Notes under the pieces: generated by a model
The model's database searches: none
What the model was told of the DNA's origin: nothing
The model's input: only the letters and a program-made list of their open reading frames with translations
From: Cellulophaga tyrosinoxydans
Lineage (GTDB): Bacteria; Bacteroidota; Bacteroidia; Flavobacteriales; Flavobacteriaceae
Assembly (NCBI RefSeq): GCF_900176415.1
Contig: NZ_FWXO01000006.1
Span: forward strand, 86,488-150,487
Length of the DNA: 64,000 nucleotides
Reading direction: 5' to 3'
Shown here: piece by piece, positions 34,797 to 43,429 of the stretch
Layout of the letters: the number at the start of each line of letters is the position of its first letter
How positions within the stretch are numbered: position 1 is the first letter of the stretch
Translations under genes and position numbers: made by a program

Positions 34797-35834
34797 ATGA
34801 AAAAAGCAACGCGATTTTTTGGACTATTATTTTTTGCAATCATTTTTAATTTACACGCACAAGATGATAAAAAATTGACAGATTCCATTGGGCTACCAGA
34901 TTTTACCATAGCATTTGGGTCCTGCAATAAACACAATGTAGATAATTTGTTGTGGGATGATGTTCTTAACACTAATCCAGATGTTTGGATTTGGGGCGGC
35001 GATATAATTTATGCCGATACAGATAAGATGCCAAAACTTAGAAGGCTTTATACCTTGCAAGATAGCGTGCCAGGGTATATGGCATTACGCACAAAAATTC
35101 CTGTTATTGGTACTTGGGATGATCATGATTACGGACTTAATGATGGTGGGGAAGAGTTTAAAGCTAAAAAGGAAAGTCAGCAGGAGTTTCTAGACTTTTT
35201 AAAAGTGCCAAAAGATAGTCCAAGAAGAAGTCAAGAAGGGGTATATGCTTCGCATGTGTACAACACGGTAAAAGGCTCTATTAAGGTAATTGTGTTAGAT
35301 ACCCGTTATTTTAGAACAGCACTTACAGAAGATACCGAAACTAGAAAAAGAAACAAACCAAATGCCTATGGCGATGGCACAGTTTTAGGAGCAGCGCAAT
35401 GGCAATGGCTATCCGATGAATTGACAAATAGTACGGCAGATTTTAATGTTATTGTAAGTAGTATACAAGTTTTGTCTAATGAACACGGGTTTGAAACATG
35501 GGGAAATTTTCCGCACGAGGTAGATAAACTTAAAAAAACGATTGTTTCATCTAAAGCCAAAGGTGTTGTGGTTGTATCTGGTGATCGACATATTTCAGAG
35601 TTTTCTAGAACCAAGGTTGACGGATTGGCCTATCCTTTAATAGATTTTACCAGTAGTGGGCTAACGCATACTTATTCATCGTACTCCGGAGAGTCCAATC
35701 CGTATAGAGTAGGAGAGGTAGTCTTTGTAATAAGTTTTGGAGTTTTAGAATTTAATTTTAATGAAAAACAAATACATTTTAAAATGATAGGTGATAATGG
35801 CAAGCTGTTAGGAGAATTAAAACAAGGGTATTAA
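34797..35834 (+). CDS. PhoD-like alkaline phosphatase / phosphodiesterase, secreted
   Basis: A 345-residue exported protein (signal peptide about 1-21, ending FNLHAQ) with the metallophosphatase core of the PhoD family: GSCNKHNVDNLLWDDV, WGGDIIYADTDKM, GTWDDHDYGLNDGG, and SGDRHISEFSR near the C-terminus. These supply metal ligands for Ca/Fe- or related dimetal sites. It is shorter than Bacillus PhoD because it lacks the N-terminal beta domain. The natural substrate is unknown; phosphodiester or phospholipid hydrolysis is the family activity. Confidence 0.9.
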   Translation: MKKATRFFGLLFFAIIFNLHAQDDKKLTDSIGLPDFTIAFGSCNKHNVDNLLWDDVLNTNPDVWIWGGDIIYADTDKMPKLRRLYTLQDSVPGYMALRTKIPVIGTWDDHDYGLNDGGEEFKAKKESQQEFLDFLKVPKDSPRRSQEGVYASHVYNTVKGSIKVIVLDTRYFRTALTEDTETRKRNKPNAYGDGTVLGAAQWQWLSDELTNSTADFNVIVSSIQVLSNEHGFETWGNFPHEVDKLKKTIVSSKAKGVVVVSGDRHISEFSRTKVDGLAYPLIDFTSSGLTHTYSSYSGESNPYRVGEVVFVISFGVLEFNFNEKQIHFKMIGDNGKLLGELKQGY

Positions 35835-35865
35835 AAGCTTAATGCTATGCGCTTTGCCTTTTCAT

Positions 35866-35887
35866 CAACAGTTTTAGAAAACTGTTG
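35866..35887. promoter_or_regulatory. inverted repeat overlapping the ndk -33 element
   Basis: CAACAGTTTT (35866-35875) and AAAACTGTTG (35878-35887) form a perfect 10-bp inverted repeat. No T tract follows, so as a terminator for the PhoD-like gene it would be weak. The last three bases are the TTG of the ndk promoter, so it could instead be an operator. Confidence 0.6.
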
Positions 35888-35914
35888 TAGAATATATTAA
35901 AAGTAGTACTTTTG
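35885..35914 (+). promoter_or_regulatory. promoter of ndk, TTG-N19-TAnnTTTG
   Basis: TTG at 35885-35887, exactly 19 bases, then TACTTTTG at 35907-35914: a full match to the Bacteroidota sigma-70 consensus. The ATG follows 16 bases later. It is the clearest promoter in the window. Confidence 0.85.
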
Positions 35915-35930
35915 CACAAAAATTAAGAAA

Positions 35931-36350
35931 ATGACAACAAATAGAACATTTACAATGCTTAAGCCAGATGCTGTTGAAAACGGACATATTGGTGCTATTT
36001 TAGACAAAATAAATGCTGCTGGATTTAAGATTGTAGCTATGAAGTTAACGCAACTGAGCAAGAGAGATGCGCAAGCTTTTTATGCAGTGCATAGTGCACG
36101 TCCTTTTTATGGTGAGTTGGTAGACTTTATGTCAAGAGGGCCAATCGTTGCGGCTATATTAGAAAAAGAAAATGCAGTAGAAGATTTTAGAGCTTTAATT
36201 GGTGCAACAAACCCTGCTGAAGCTGCTGAAGGAACCATCCGTAAAATGTTTGCTAAGTCGGTTGGTGAAAATGCAGTACACGGTTCTGATAGTGATGAAA
36301 ATGCTGCTATCGAAGGTGCTTTCCATTTTTCAGGAAGAGAAGTTTTCTAG
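35931..36350 (+). CDS. ndk: nucleoside-diphosphate kinase
   Basis: A 139-residue Ndk that balances NTP and dNTP pools. It has [15 protein letters not shown] at the N-terminus and the active-site histidine in [13 protein letters not shown] (about residue 114-117). The length is standard. It is transcribed alone from a consensus promoter and ends at its own terminator. Confidence 0.97.
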   Translation: MTTNRTFTMLKPDAVENGHIGAILDKINAAGFKIVAMKLTQLSKRDAQAFYAVHSARPFYGELVDFMSRGPIVAAILEKENAVEDFRALIGATNPAEAAEGTIRKMFAKSVGENAVHGSDSDENAAIEGAFHFSGREVF

Positions 36351-36374
36351 TAAAACAGTACATAATTCAATGAT

Positions 36375-36406
36375 AAGGCTACCTAGAAATGGGTGGCCTT
36401 TTTTTT
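36375..36406 (+). terminator. rho-independent terminator of ndk
   Basis: AAGGCTACCT and GGGTGGCCTT pair with two G-T wobbles around a 6-base loop, followed by an eight-T tract. It is 25 bases after the ndk stop codon. Confidence 0.85.
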
Positions 36407-36416
36407 GTTGAAAAGA

Positions 36417-39400
36417 CTATCCTATTGCAAGTTTTGCTGCATCTTTCCACATATAATTAGGCATTGGCACTTCAATTTTCCATGTAATACTCATTGGTTT
36501 TGAACCATAATGGCTTATATATTTTGCTTTTCCTACGAATACATAACCCATAGTATTACTGTATTCGTCTTTTGCTTTTTCTCTAATGAAAAGAAGTATG
36601 ATTTTATTCAATTTTTCGTGTTCAATATAAGTAATTCCTTTTCCCATATTTGGTCGCGTTTGGTTTTGCGATTGCCAGTGAAAAAGAATGTCATTTATGG
36701 CATAATCATCATACATAGTTGTTGGAGAAAAATTTTCTTCGGATTTAATTAAATCAATAAATAAAATTTCTGTATTGTTTGCTTTATTTTCAGCAACGCC
36801 TTCTCTATTAGATGACTGTTTTTCAAATGTACTCATACCAAAGGCGACCAAAATCTGGTCTCTAGTATAACGTGAATGTAATTTTAAGGGTTGATTAAAT
36901 GGTAACGCGATGTCACATTCTTTAAAATCAATTAGTTCTAATTTATATTCTAAGAATTCTATTATTTCTTTTACCAGAGTTGGATTAGATGCAATAGATT
37001 TTAGACTAGATTGTAGATTTTTAAAACTACTCTGATTTTGCCAGACATCATAATGTAGCATTAGTGCAAACAGATTTTCTTTTTCATTGTTGATATCTTC
37101 AGAGTATTCAAAATTGTTTTTAGCAATATCCAAAATGAAATTAAAATAGCTAAGGGAATTTGTAGCAAGCCACTTATTCTTTATTGCACTTAAAATTTCT
37201 TTTTCATTGATTTTACTAAAATTGGAGATTTTGCCAGCTTGTTCTTTTAACCTGCTCCAAGTATCTTTTTTGTAAATAGTTTCAATTGGAATATGATATA
37301 ATGTACTAAAGTTTTTAAGCGTTAGAGGTAAATTTGAATGAGATTCAAAAGTTCTAATTTTTTGTATAATTTGATTTCTATTAATTGAAGTGGCGTTTCT
37401 AATATTATCTAAAATAAATTCTTTTGCTTTTTTCTCCAAAATTATGGAACAACCTAGTGGTAAATGCGGGAAATTGTCCTCAACTTCTTTTTTAATGGAG
37501 GTGTTTGTTTTGCCTATTAATGCTCTAAATTTTCCTTCAAAATCATATTCTGGTCGGGAGTTAGAAACAAAGTCAAGCACACTTAGAACTTCTTTTTTGT
37601 CATATAATCTTAAACCCCTTCCTAATTGCTGTAGAAAAACAGTTAAACTTTCCGTGGGTCTTAAAAATAATACGGTATCAATTTCTGGAATATCAATTCC
37701 CTCATTGAAAATGTCAACAACAAAAAGATAATTAATTTCTTTAAATTTTAATTTTTGTTTTAAATTTTCTCTTTCCTTATTGTTTTTACTTGTTAAATAG
37801 GCCGCCTTTAATCCGGCTAATAAAAATTTTTCAGACATAAATTTGGCATGTTCAATGGTAATACAAAAACCTAAAGCACGAACATCTTGAATATCTCTGG
37901 TGTATTTTTCTAAATGTGTTATGATTTCATTAACTCTTCTATCATTGGCGGTGTATAAATTGGTTAATTCTTTAGCATCATATTTGCCTTTTTCCCAACG
38001 AACATTACTCAAATCAACGCTATCTGTTATTCCAAAATATTGAAACGGACACAAAAGTTTTTTGTTCAATGCTTCGGGCAATCTTATTTCAGCAGCAATT
38101 CTATCTGAGAAATCGTCTAATATGTTTTTACCATCCATCCTTTCAGGGGTGGCGGTTAAACCAAGTAGTATTTTTGGTTTAAAATATTCTAATAATGACC
38201 TGTAACTTAGTGCTTGACTATGATGAACTTCATCAATTATGATGAAATCATAATATTCAGGACTTAATGAAATGTTTTCTAGTCGATTGTTTATTGTTTG
38301 AATTGATGCAAAAAGAAATTCGTAATTATCTGGTTCTAAACCATCAACCCAAAGTTGTCCAAAATTATTATTTTTTAGCACTCCTCTAAAAGTATAAAGT
38401 GATTGGGATAATATTTCTTTTCGATGTGCAATGAATAATAAACGAGAATTTTGGTTTTTGTCTAAGTAAGATTTAAAATCAAAAGCAGATATTACCGTTT
38501 TTCCAGTTCCTGTAGCAGCTACTAACAGATTTTTATATCTATTATGTACACTTCGTTCTACTTCAAGCTTCTCTAAAATTTCTTTTTGATATGCATAAGG
38601 TTTAATGTCAAAAAAATTTGCTGAAAACGTATTGTTATATTTGTTTCCTCCGATGTTTAAAGCATCTTTTAACTTCGAACTGTGTATGGTGGAATCGAAA
38701 GTTTCAAACTCATTATTTTGCCAATAAGATTCAAATGTTTTCTGAAATTTATCAATGATATGACTAACTTCTTTAGTAGTGATTTTTAGATTCCATTCTA
38801 GACCATCTGTTAAAGCTGATCTTGAAAAGTTTGAAGAACCTATATAACCAGTGTGAAAACCAGAATTTCTATAAAATAAATATGCTTTTGCATGCAATCT
38901 TTCGTTACCAGTATTATATGAAACCTTGATTTCTGTGTTTTCTAATTCGGATAGGACTTTTATTGCTTTAAAGTCTGTAGCTCCCATATAAGTGGTTGTA
39001 ATAACTCTTAAGTTTCCTCCACGTTTTGTAAATTCTTCAAGTTCATTTTTTAAAATTATTATTCCTTTCCATTTAATAAAAGACACGAGTAAGTCAATTC
39101 GATTGGAAGAAAGTATTTCTTTTTTTAACTCACTTTCTAACGACAATCCTGAATTTCCACCAGTAAATAGTTCACTTTGTGTTAATCGGGTATATGGTGT
39201 TATTGTTTTAAGATGTTCGTCAAAATTAGAAAAATGAGCATCCAATTTATTGAAAATAGCTTTTAGAATTTTTCCTTCCGATTCTATTAAGTTTTCATCA
39301 AAATCCTCGTTATTTAATTCATCTTTAAGTAATGAAATGATTTTATTTGCAAGCGAAATTTGATTCTGTATTGCGTTTTCACCGGTAATTTGTTTTAATA

Positions 39401-39557
39401 CTAAGGAGACTACAGATGCAATATGATTAGATAGTAGTAAGGTCGCTTCGGTCTTATCAATATAAGAAAACTTATATTGAAATAAATCTTTATTAGGTTC
39501 TTCAATTTTACTTGAAACAAGTTTAGTTACTAACTCTTCGTAAATTCCTTGGTTCAT
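36417..39557 (-). CDS. PLD-nuclease/SF2 helicase/DUF3427 protein, type IV restriction-like
   Basis: A 1046-residue protein with a helical N-terminus (1-140), then a phospholipase D-type nuclease domain with RLHAKAYLF (H222, K224) and GSSNFS (240-245). An SF2 helicase core follows: Walker A ATGTGKT (348-354), Walker B DEVH (442-445), LTATPE (467-472) and QLGRGLR (644-650). The C-terminal region (about 900-1046) looks like DUF3427. This order matches SauUSI of Staphylococcus aureus, which cuts DNA carrying modified cytosine, but many homologues are uncharacterised. It sits between DUF721 and ndk with no methyltransferase nearby, as expected for a methyl-dependent enzyme. Confidence 0.87.
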   Translation of the reverse strand: MNQGIYEELVTKLVSSKIEEPNKDLFQYKFSYIDKTEATLLLSNHIASVVSLVLKQITGENAIQNQISLANKIISLLKDELNNEDFDENLIESEGKILKAIFNKLDAHFSNFDEHLKTITPYTRLTQSELFTGGNSGLSLESELKKEILSSNRIDLLVSFIKWKGIIILKNELEEFTKRGGNLRVITTTYMGATDFKAIKVLSELENTEIKVSYNTGNERLHAKAYLFYRNSGFHTGYIGSSNFSRSALTDGLEWNLKITTKEVSHIIDKFQKTFESYWQNNEFETFDSTIHSSKLKDALNIGGNKYNNTFSANFFDIKPYAYQKEILEKLEVERSVHNRYKNLLVAATGTGKTVISAFDFKSYLDKNQNSRLLFIAHRKEILSQSLYTFRGVLKNNNFGQLWVDGLEPDNYEFLFASIQTINNRLENISLSPEYYDFIIIDEVHHSQALSYRSLLEYFKPKILLGLTATPERMDGKNILDDFSDRIAAEIRLPEALNKKLLCPFQYFGITDSVDLSNVRWEKGKYDAKELTNLYTANDRRVNEIITHLEKYTRDIQDVRALGFCITIEHAKFMSEKFLLAGLKAAYLTSKNNKERENLKQKLKFKEINYLFVVDIFNEGIDIPEIDTVLFLRPTESLTVFLQQLGRGLRLYDKKEVLSVLDFVSNSRPEYDFEGKFRALIGKTNTSIKKEVEDNFPHLPLGCSIILEKKAKEFILDNIRNATSINRNQIIQKIRTFESHSNLPLTLKNFSTLYHIPIETIYKKDTWSRLKEQAGKISNFSKINEKEILSAIKNKWLATNSLSYFNFILDIAKNNFEYSEDINNEKENLFALMLHYDVWQNQSSFKNLQSSLKSIASNPTLVKEIIEFLEYKLELIDFKECDIALPFNQPLKLHSRYTRDQILVAFGMSTFEKQSSNREGVAENKANNTEILFIDLIKSEENFSPTTMYDDYAINDILFHWQSQNQTRPNMGKGITYIEHEKLNKIILLFIREKAKDEYSNTMGYVFVGKAKYISHYGSKPMSITWKIEVPMPNYMWKDAAKLAIG

Positions 39558-39616
39558 TTTTTAAATTTAAGATTAAACAAATTGGAAATAAGAAAAATTT
39601 ATCAATTTAAAACACC

Positions 39617-39913
39617 CTACCTCAAAACCAATTTCTTCACTATTTCTTTGCCTAGTTCTTCATTTAGCATGGTCACTATCTTAGATTTACCATGGCTCAA
39701 TTCTTCACGTAAAACGGAAGAGGAAAGTGAAATAAATAAGGTGTCGCCACGTAATTCTATGGCTGTAGTATAATTATTAACGCCATTACCCATAAGTTTA
39801 GCCCAAGCTTCACGAGCGTCTACTTTGTCTATGCCTTTTTGCAATTTATTAGCGCTAATAAATTCTTGCAATGCTTCGCTTAGTGGAATATGATCGTTCT
39901 TCCTTTTTGCCAT
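39617..39913 (-). CDS. DUF721 domain-containing protein
   Basis: A 98-residue cytoplasmic protein with the DUF721 pattern: PLSEALQEFISANKLQKGID, then VDAREAWAKLMG and a beta/alpha end with LFISLSSSVLREELSHGKSKI. DUF721 proteins are small, often next to recF or other replication genes, and have been linked to nucleic-acid binding; the precise function is not established. Its ATG shares one base with the stop codon of the lipocalin-like gene, so they are translationally coupled. Confidence 0.88.
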   Translation of the reverse strand: MAKRKNDHIPLSEALQEFISANKLQKGIDKVDAREAWAKLMGNGVNNYTTAIELRGDTLFISLSSSVLREELSHGKSKIVTMLNEELGKEIVKKLVLR

Positions 39914-40332
39914 TATTCGTTGAGGTTTATAGGTACATAGCGCTTGTAAAAATACGTGAAATTGTCTTCTCCGGTTACTGAAAAATTATCTTTAGTAACG
40001 GTTTTTAAGGTTTCTGTCCATTCACTAATGTCCGTTTTGTACTGCATTAAAAATTCATCATCTCTTTGAATAATGGTAAATAACTCTGCATCATCGGAAG
40101 TAATATAGGTGCCTTCAAAAGTGGGGTTTACCTTTTTTCGAAATCCTTTTAAATCTTTTACTTCAATAAAATCTATAGTTTCATTCACTTTGTATTCTTT
40201 CTTTTGTCCGTCTGGCAGGATAACTTTTTCAATTTCCCAATAGCCATTTAAAAACGACAACTGCTCTTCTGTAACCTTTGAATTACAAGCGGTCAAGATT
40301 ATTGTGAATATCACCAGTATACTTTTTTTCAT
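39913..40332 (-). CDS. lipocalin-like lipoprotein
   Basis: A 139-residue lipoprotein (lipobox ILTAC, C16). The body is a small beta-barrel-like domain beginning FLNGYWEIEKVILPDGQ, the typical start of Bacteroidota lipocalin-like proteins, and ending FSVTGEDNFTYFYKRY. The ligand is unknown. It is 220 bases downstream of recF, a gap that includes the heptamer repeat, and overlaps DUF721 by one base. Confidence 0.75.
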   Translation of the reverse strand: MKKSILVIFTIILTACNSKVTEEQLSFLNGYWEIEKVILPDGQKKEYKVNETIDFIEVKDLKGFRKKVNPTFEGTYITSDDAELFTIIQRDDEFLMQYKTDISEWTETLKTVTKDNFSVTGEDNFTYFYKRYVPINLNE

Positions 40333-40468
40333 CTTTTTAATTAATTTCTAAGTCCTAAACCATGCTTTGGTTCTCAATACTATTTTTGTTGTGTTTCACT
40401 TCTCAAAAATCACTCGAACTGACATTTTTTTATGTTTAATCGTTTCTTAATACATAATTTTTTAGTTT

Positions 40469-40552
40469 CCTTAAACCTTAAACCTTAAACCTTAAACCTT
40501 AAACCTTAAACCTTAAACCTTAAACCTTAAACCTTAAACCTTAAACCTTAAA
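40469..40552. repeat. 12 perfect tandem copies of the heptamer CCTTAAA
   Basis: An 84-base run is exactly 12 units of CCTTAAA (TTTAAGG on the minus strand) and touches the recF stop codon (40553-40555). It lies in the recF to lipocalin-like gap. All copies are identical, which indicates recent expansion by slippage. Confidence 0.97.
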
Positions 40553-41638
40553 CTATTTCCCTAATTCAAACATTTTATACGATTGGTGAATGGTTTTTAT
40601 TACATTTTCCGTACGTTCCGCATGTGTATCACTAATGAATAATTGCCCAAAATTTTCATCGTTTACTAAACTTATAATATGACTTACACGGTGTTCATCT
40701 AACTTATCAAAAATATCATCTAGCAATAATATAGGGGTGGTTTTAGATTGTTCTTTAATAAAATGAAACTGGGCTAGTTTTAAAGCTATTAAAAAGGATT
40801 TTTGTTGCCCTTGACTACCAAATTTTTTAATGGCATGTTCGCCTAAATCAAAATTTAAATCGTCTTTATGGATTCCAACGCTAGTGTATTGCAAGGCTCT
40901 GTCTTTGTCTAAATAGCTATCAAATAACGATAAAAGCGAATCATTTAAAAGTTTGCTTTCATATACTAAAGATACCGCTTCATTTCCGCCAGAGATTATT
41001 TGGTACTGCTCCTTAAAAATAGGAACAAAAGTGTTTAAAAATGCAACACGTTTGTTAAATATTTGTGTTCCAAAACCATGTAGTTGCTCATTATAAACAC
41101 TGAGGGTGGTTTTGTCAAAAGTTTGGTTAGCGGCAAAATATTTTAAAAGCGAATTTCGCTGAACGAGGATCTTGTTATATTTTATTAAGGTTTGCAGGTA
41201 TTCTTTGTCGGATTGCGAGATAACACCATCCATAAATTTTCTACGTGTATCGCTGCCCTCGGTAATTAAATCCCTATCGGAAGGGGAGATAATTACCAGT
41301 GGTAAAAAGCCAATATGGTCTGCAAATTTTTCATAGGCCTTTCCATTTTTCTTTATAATTTTCTTCATGCCCTTTTTAAGGCTGCAAACAATTTTCTCTT
41401 CGCGATCGTTTTTTTCAAAATTACCTTCTATTACATAAAAATCTTCTCCATGTTTTATGTTTTGTGTGGCAATTGGGTTAAAATAACTTTTGCCGAATGA
41501 CAAATGATAAATGGAATCTAGAATATTGGTTTTTCCAATCCCATTTTGACCTACAAAACAGTTGATTTTACTATCAAATTCAAGATTTTGGGAGTCAAAA
41601 TTTTTGTAATTTATAAGGGATAATTTCTTCAGAAACAT
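40553..41638 (-). CDS. recF: DNA replication and repair protein RecF
   Basis: A 361-residue ABC-type ATPase that loads RecA at gapped DNA with RecO and RecR. The P-loop is [17 protein letters not shown] (about 28-44). The signature motif is [20 protein letters not shown] and the Walker B is [15 protein letters not shown]. Length is normal. The stop codon lies directly against the heptamer array. The gene starts divergently from the TPR gene at 41763. Confidence 0.95.
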   Translation of the reverse strand: MFLKKLSLINYKNFDSQNLEFDSKINCFVGQNGIGKTNILDSIYHLSFGKSYFNPIATQNIKHGEDFYVIEGNFEKNDREEKIVCSLKKGMKKIIKKNGKAYEKFADHIGFLPLVIISPSDRDLITEGSDTRRKFMDGVISQSDKEYLQTLIKYNKILVQRNSLLKYFAANQTFDKTTLSVYNEQLHGFGTQIFNKRVAFLNTFVPIFKEQYQIISGGNEAVSLVYESKLLNDSLLSLFDSYLDKDRALQYTSVGIHKDDLNFDLGEHAIKKFGSQGQQKSFLIALKLAQFHFIKEQSKTTPILLLDDIFDKLDEHRVSHIISLVNDENFGQLFISDTHAERTENVIKTIHQSYKMFELGK

Positions 41639-41733
41639 GCTCTGTAACGCTATTTTTTTTGTTGAATCGTAGATGAACGTGCAAATTATCGAAAAATAAC
41701 GAATAAGAAGCTTTCCATTTTGAATAAAAACTT

Positions 41734-41741
41734 TATTTTTG
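41734..41741 (+). promoter_or_regulatory. -7 promoter box of the TPR membrane protein gene
   Basis: TATTTTTG matches TAnnTTTG, 21 bases before the ATG at 41763. The TTG upstream is only 11 bases away, so the -33 element is unclear. Confidence 0.55.
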
Positions 41742-41762
41742 CCCGATTATTAAAATTAAGCA

Positions 41763-42539
41763 ATGGCTACATACAAGAAGCGCGGATATAAAGCAAAAGA
41801 AGTAAAAATAGATCAAACTGATGACGTTGATTTCAACGAGCAAGACAGTACAACAGCTGAGGTATTCAATACTTTAGATGAAAGTGCTAACAAAACTGAG
41901 GAGTGGGTATCTAAAAATCAGAATTACATTCTTGGTGTTATTGGAGCAATAGCCTTAGGGGTACTTGGTTATTTGGCTTACGAACAGTTTGTAGCTAAAC
42001 CAAAAGAAGTAAATGCAGGAAACGATATGTTTTATGCAATGCAACAATACAATCAGGCATTACAAAGTCCTGTTGCTCAAGATTCATTGTACAACCTTGC
42101 CCTACATGGTGTAAATGGTAAATATGGTTTAATTGATGTAATTGATAATTATTCAGGTTCTGCTAATGCTAATTTAGCAACCTATGCTGCAGGTATGTCG
42201 TACTTAAATACGCAAAAATACCAAGAAGCTATAGATTATTTAAGCGATTACAAAGCTAATGATGCTATGACTGGTGCAATTGCCAATGGAGGAATTGGTG
42301 ATGCGTTCATGCAATTAAATCAAGCTGGTGAGGCTTTAGAGTATTATGAAAAAGCAGTTGCTGCTTCAACAAATGCCTACACTACGCCAATGTTTTTACA
42401 AAAAGCTGCTGTTACAGCAATGGAGCTTAATAAAAATGATGTAGCGTTAAAATATTTCCAAAGAATTAAAGAAGAATTTGCAAAGTCACCAGAAGCTGCT
42501 TTAGTTGATGCGTACATTGCAATGGCTAAAAATAAATAA
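41763..42539 (+). CDS. membrane-anchored tetratricopeptide repeat protein
   Basis: A 258-residue protein with a charged cytoplasmic N-terminus (1-50), one transmembrane helix (about 54-76, YILGVIGAIALGVLGYLAYE) and a C-terminal TPR domain (about 130-255). The arrangement is like YfgM, the ancillary SecYEG translocon subunit, but no direct link is visible here. It lies 2 bases upstream of ribH and probably shares its transcript. Confidence 0.85.
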   Translation: MATYKKRGYKAKEVKIDQTDDVDFNEQDSTTAEVFNTLDESANKTEEWVSKNQNYILGVIGAIALGVLGYLAYEQFVAKPKEVNAGNDMFYAMQQYNQALQSPVAQDSLYNLALHGVNGKYGLIDVIDNYSGSANANLATYAAGMSYLNTQKYQEAIDYLSDYKANDAMTGAIANGGIGDAFMQLNQAGEALEYYEKAVAASTNAYTTPMFLQKAAVTAMELNKNDVALKYFQRIKEEFAKSPEAALVDAYIAMAKNK

Positions 42540-42541
42540 GT

Positions 42542-43027
42542 ATGGCTACTGCCAATAAAAATTTATCGGTTTACGATAAAGCTACAATCCCAAATGCGAA
42601 GAATTTTCGATTTGGGATTGTTGTTTCTGAATGGAATACCAACATTACCGAAGGATTGTTTTCTGGAGCTCAAGAGGCCTTATTGGATTGTGGCACTTTG
42701 CCTGAGAATATTATTCGTTGGGATGTTCCTGGAAGTTTTGAATTAACTTTTGGTAGCAAAAAAATGATCGAAACACAGCGTGTAGATGCTGTTATTGCTA
42801 TTGGGAGTGTTATTCAAGGAGAAACTAAGCATTTTGATTTTGTTTGTAGTGCAACGGCACAAGGAATAAAAGATTTAAATGTACAAACCGATACGCCTGT
42901 AATATTTTGTGTATTAACAGATAATACCTTGCAACAAGCCATTGACCGAAGTGGAGGTATCCATGGGAATAAAGGAACAGAGGCGGCAATTGCAGCAATA
43001 AAAATGGCGGCTATTAAAAAGCTTTAA
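42542..43027 (+). CDS. ribH: 6,7-dimethyl-8-ribityllumazine synthase
   Basis: A 161-residue lumazine synthase, the penultimate step of riboflavin synthesis. Motifs are FRFGIVVSEWNTNITEGLF, the substrate loop VPGSFELTFGSKKM, AIGSVIQGETKHFDFV and the catalytic-histidine region; the end reads GIHGNKGTEAAIAAIKMA. The length is normal. No other riboflavin gene is visible in the window. Confidence 0.97.
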   Translation: MATANKNLSVYDKATIPNAKNFRFGIVVSEWNTNITEGLFSGAQEALLDCGTLPENIIRWDVPGSFELTFGSKKMIETQRVDAVIAIGSVIQGETKHFDFVCSATAQGIKDLNVQTDTPVIFCVLTDNTLQQAIDRSGGIHGNKGTEAAIAAIKMAAIKKL

Positions 43028-43105
43028 ACCATTTTTTTAGTATTATTTATACTTTTTGTTAACAAATTTTGGCAAGCATAAAAGGGAAAACTCTTGTATT
43101 TTCAG

Positions 43106-43113
43106 TACTTTTG
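43106..43113 (+). promoter_or_regulatory. -7 promoter box before the TTG-start small membrane protein
   Basis: TACTTTTG matches TAnnTTTG, 25 bases upstream of the proposed TTG start at 43139 and downstream of the last in-frame stop codon's first bases. It supports expression of this gene and mutL separately from ribH. Confidence 0.55.
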
Positions 43114-43138
43114 AAGAGGAATCAAAATAGTTCTTGTC

Positions 43139-43429
43139 TTGAGATTAAAAGGATTTAAACTTCGAAAAAACAGTAGTTTCAAATACGTACCCCGCTATAT
43201 GGAGCAAGAGGGTGTGGAAAATCCTTATAAATTCGATTCTAAATTTTCTAAATATAAGAGTTCTCAGGTCGCCGGTGATATCCGTGGCCAATGGGGAGAG
43301 GCACGAAAAGCGAGTAGAACCAAAGGAAATCGAGAGATTAACTTTAGACTAATTGCAATCATAGCAGTTTTGTTTTTTATTGTTTGGTGGTTTTTTGATT
43401 TCGATTTATCCCTATTTACTAGATTTTAA
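43139..43429 (+). CDS. small basic membrane-anchored protein of unknown function
   Basis: A 96-residue product starting at TTG. The only alternative in-frame ATG is at 43199, which would cut off the conserved-looking N-terminus (FKYVPRYMEQEG). It is highly basic, with one C-terminal transmembrane helix (about 69-88, LIAIIAVLFFIVWWFFDF). Relatives are sometimes labelled riboflavin synthase subunit beta because they follow ribH; nothing here resembles that enzyme. The last base of its stop codon is the first base of the mutL ATG, so they are coupled. Confidence 0.75.
   Translation: MRLKGFKLRKNSSFKYVPRYMEQEGVENPYKFDSKFSKYKSSQVAGDIRGQWGEARKASRTKGNREINFRLIAIIAVLFFIVWWFFDFDLSLFTRF

Noticed and set aside
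40469..40552. Heptamer array as a telomere or CRISPR array
   Set aside because: There are no spacers, the unit is only 7 bases, and it is internal to a chromosome-like gene context.
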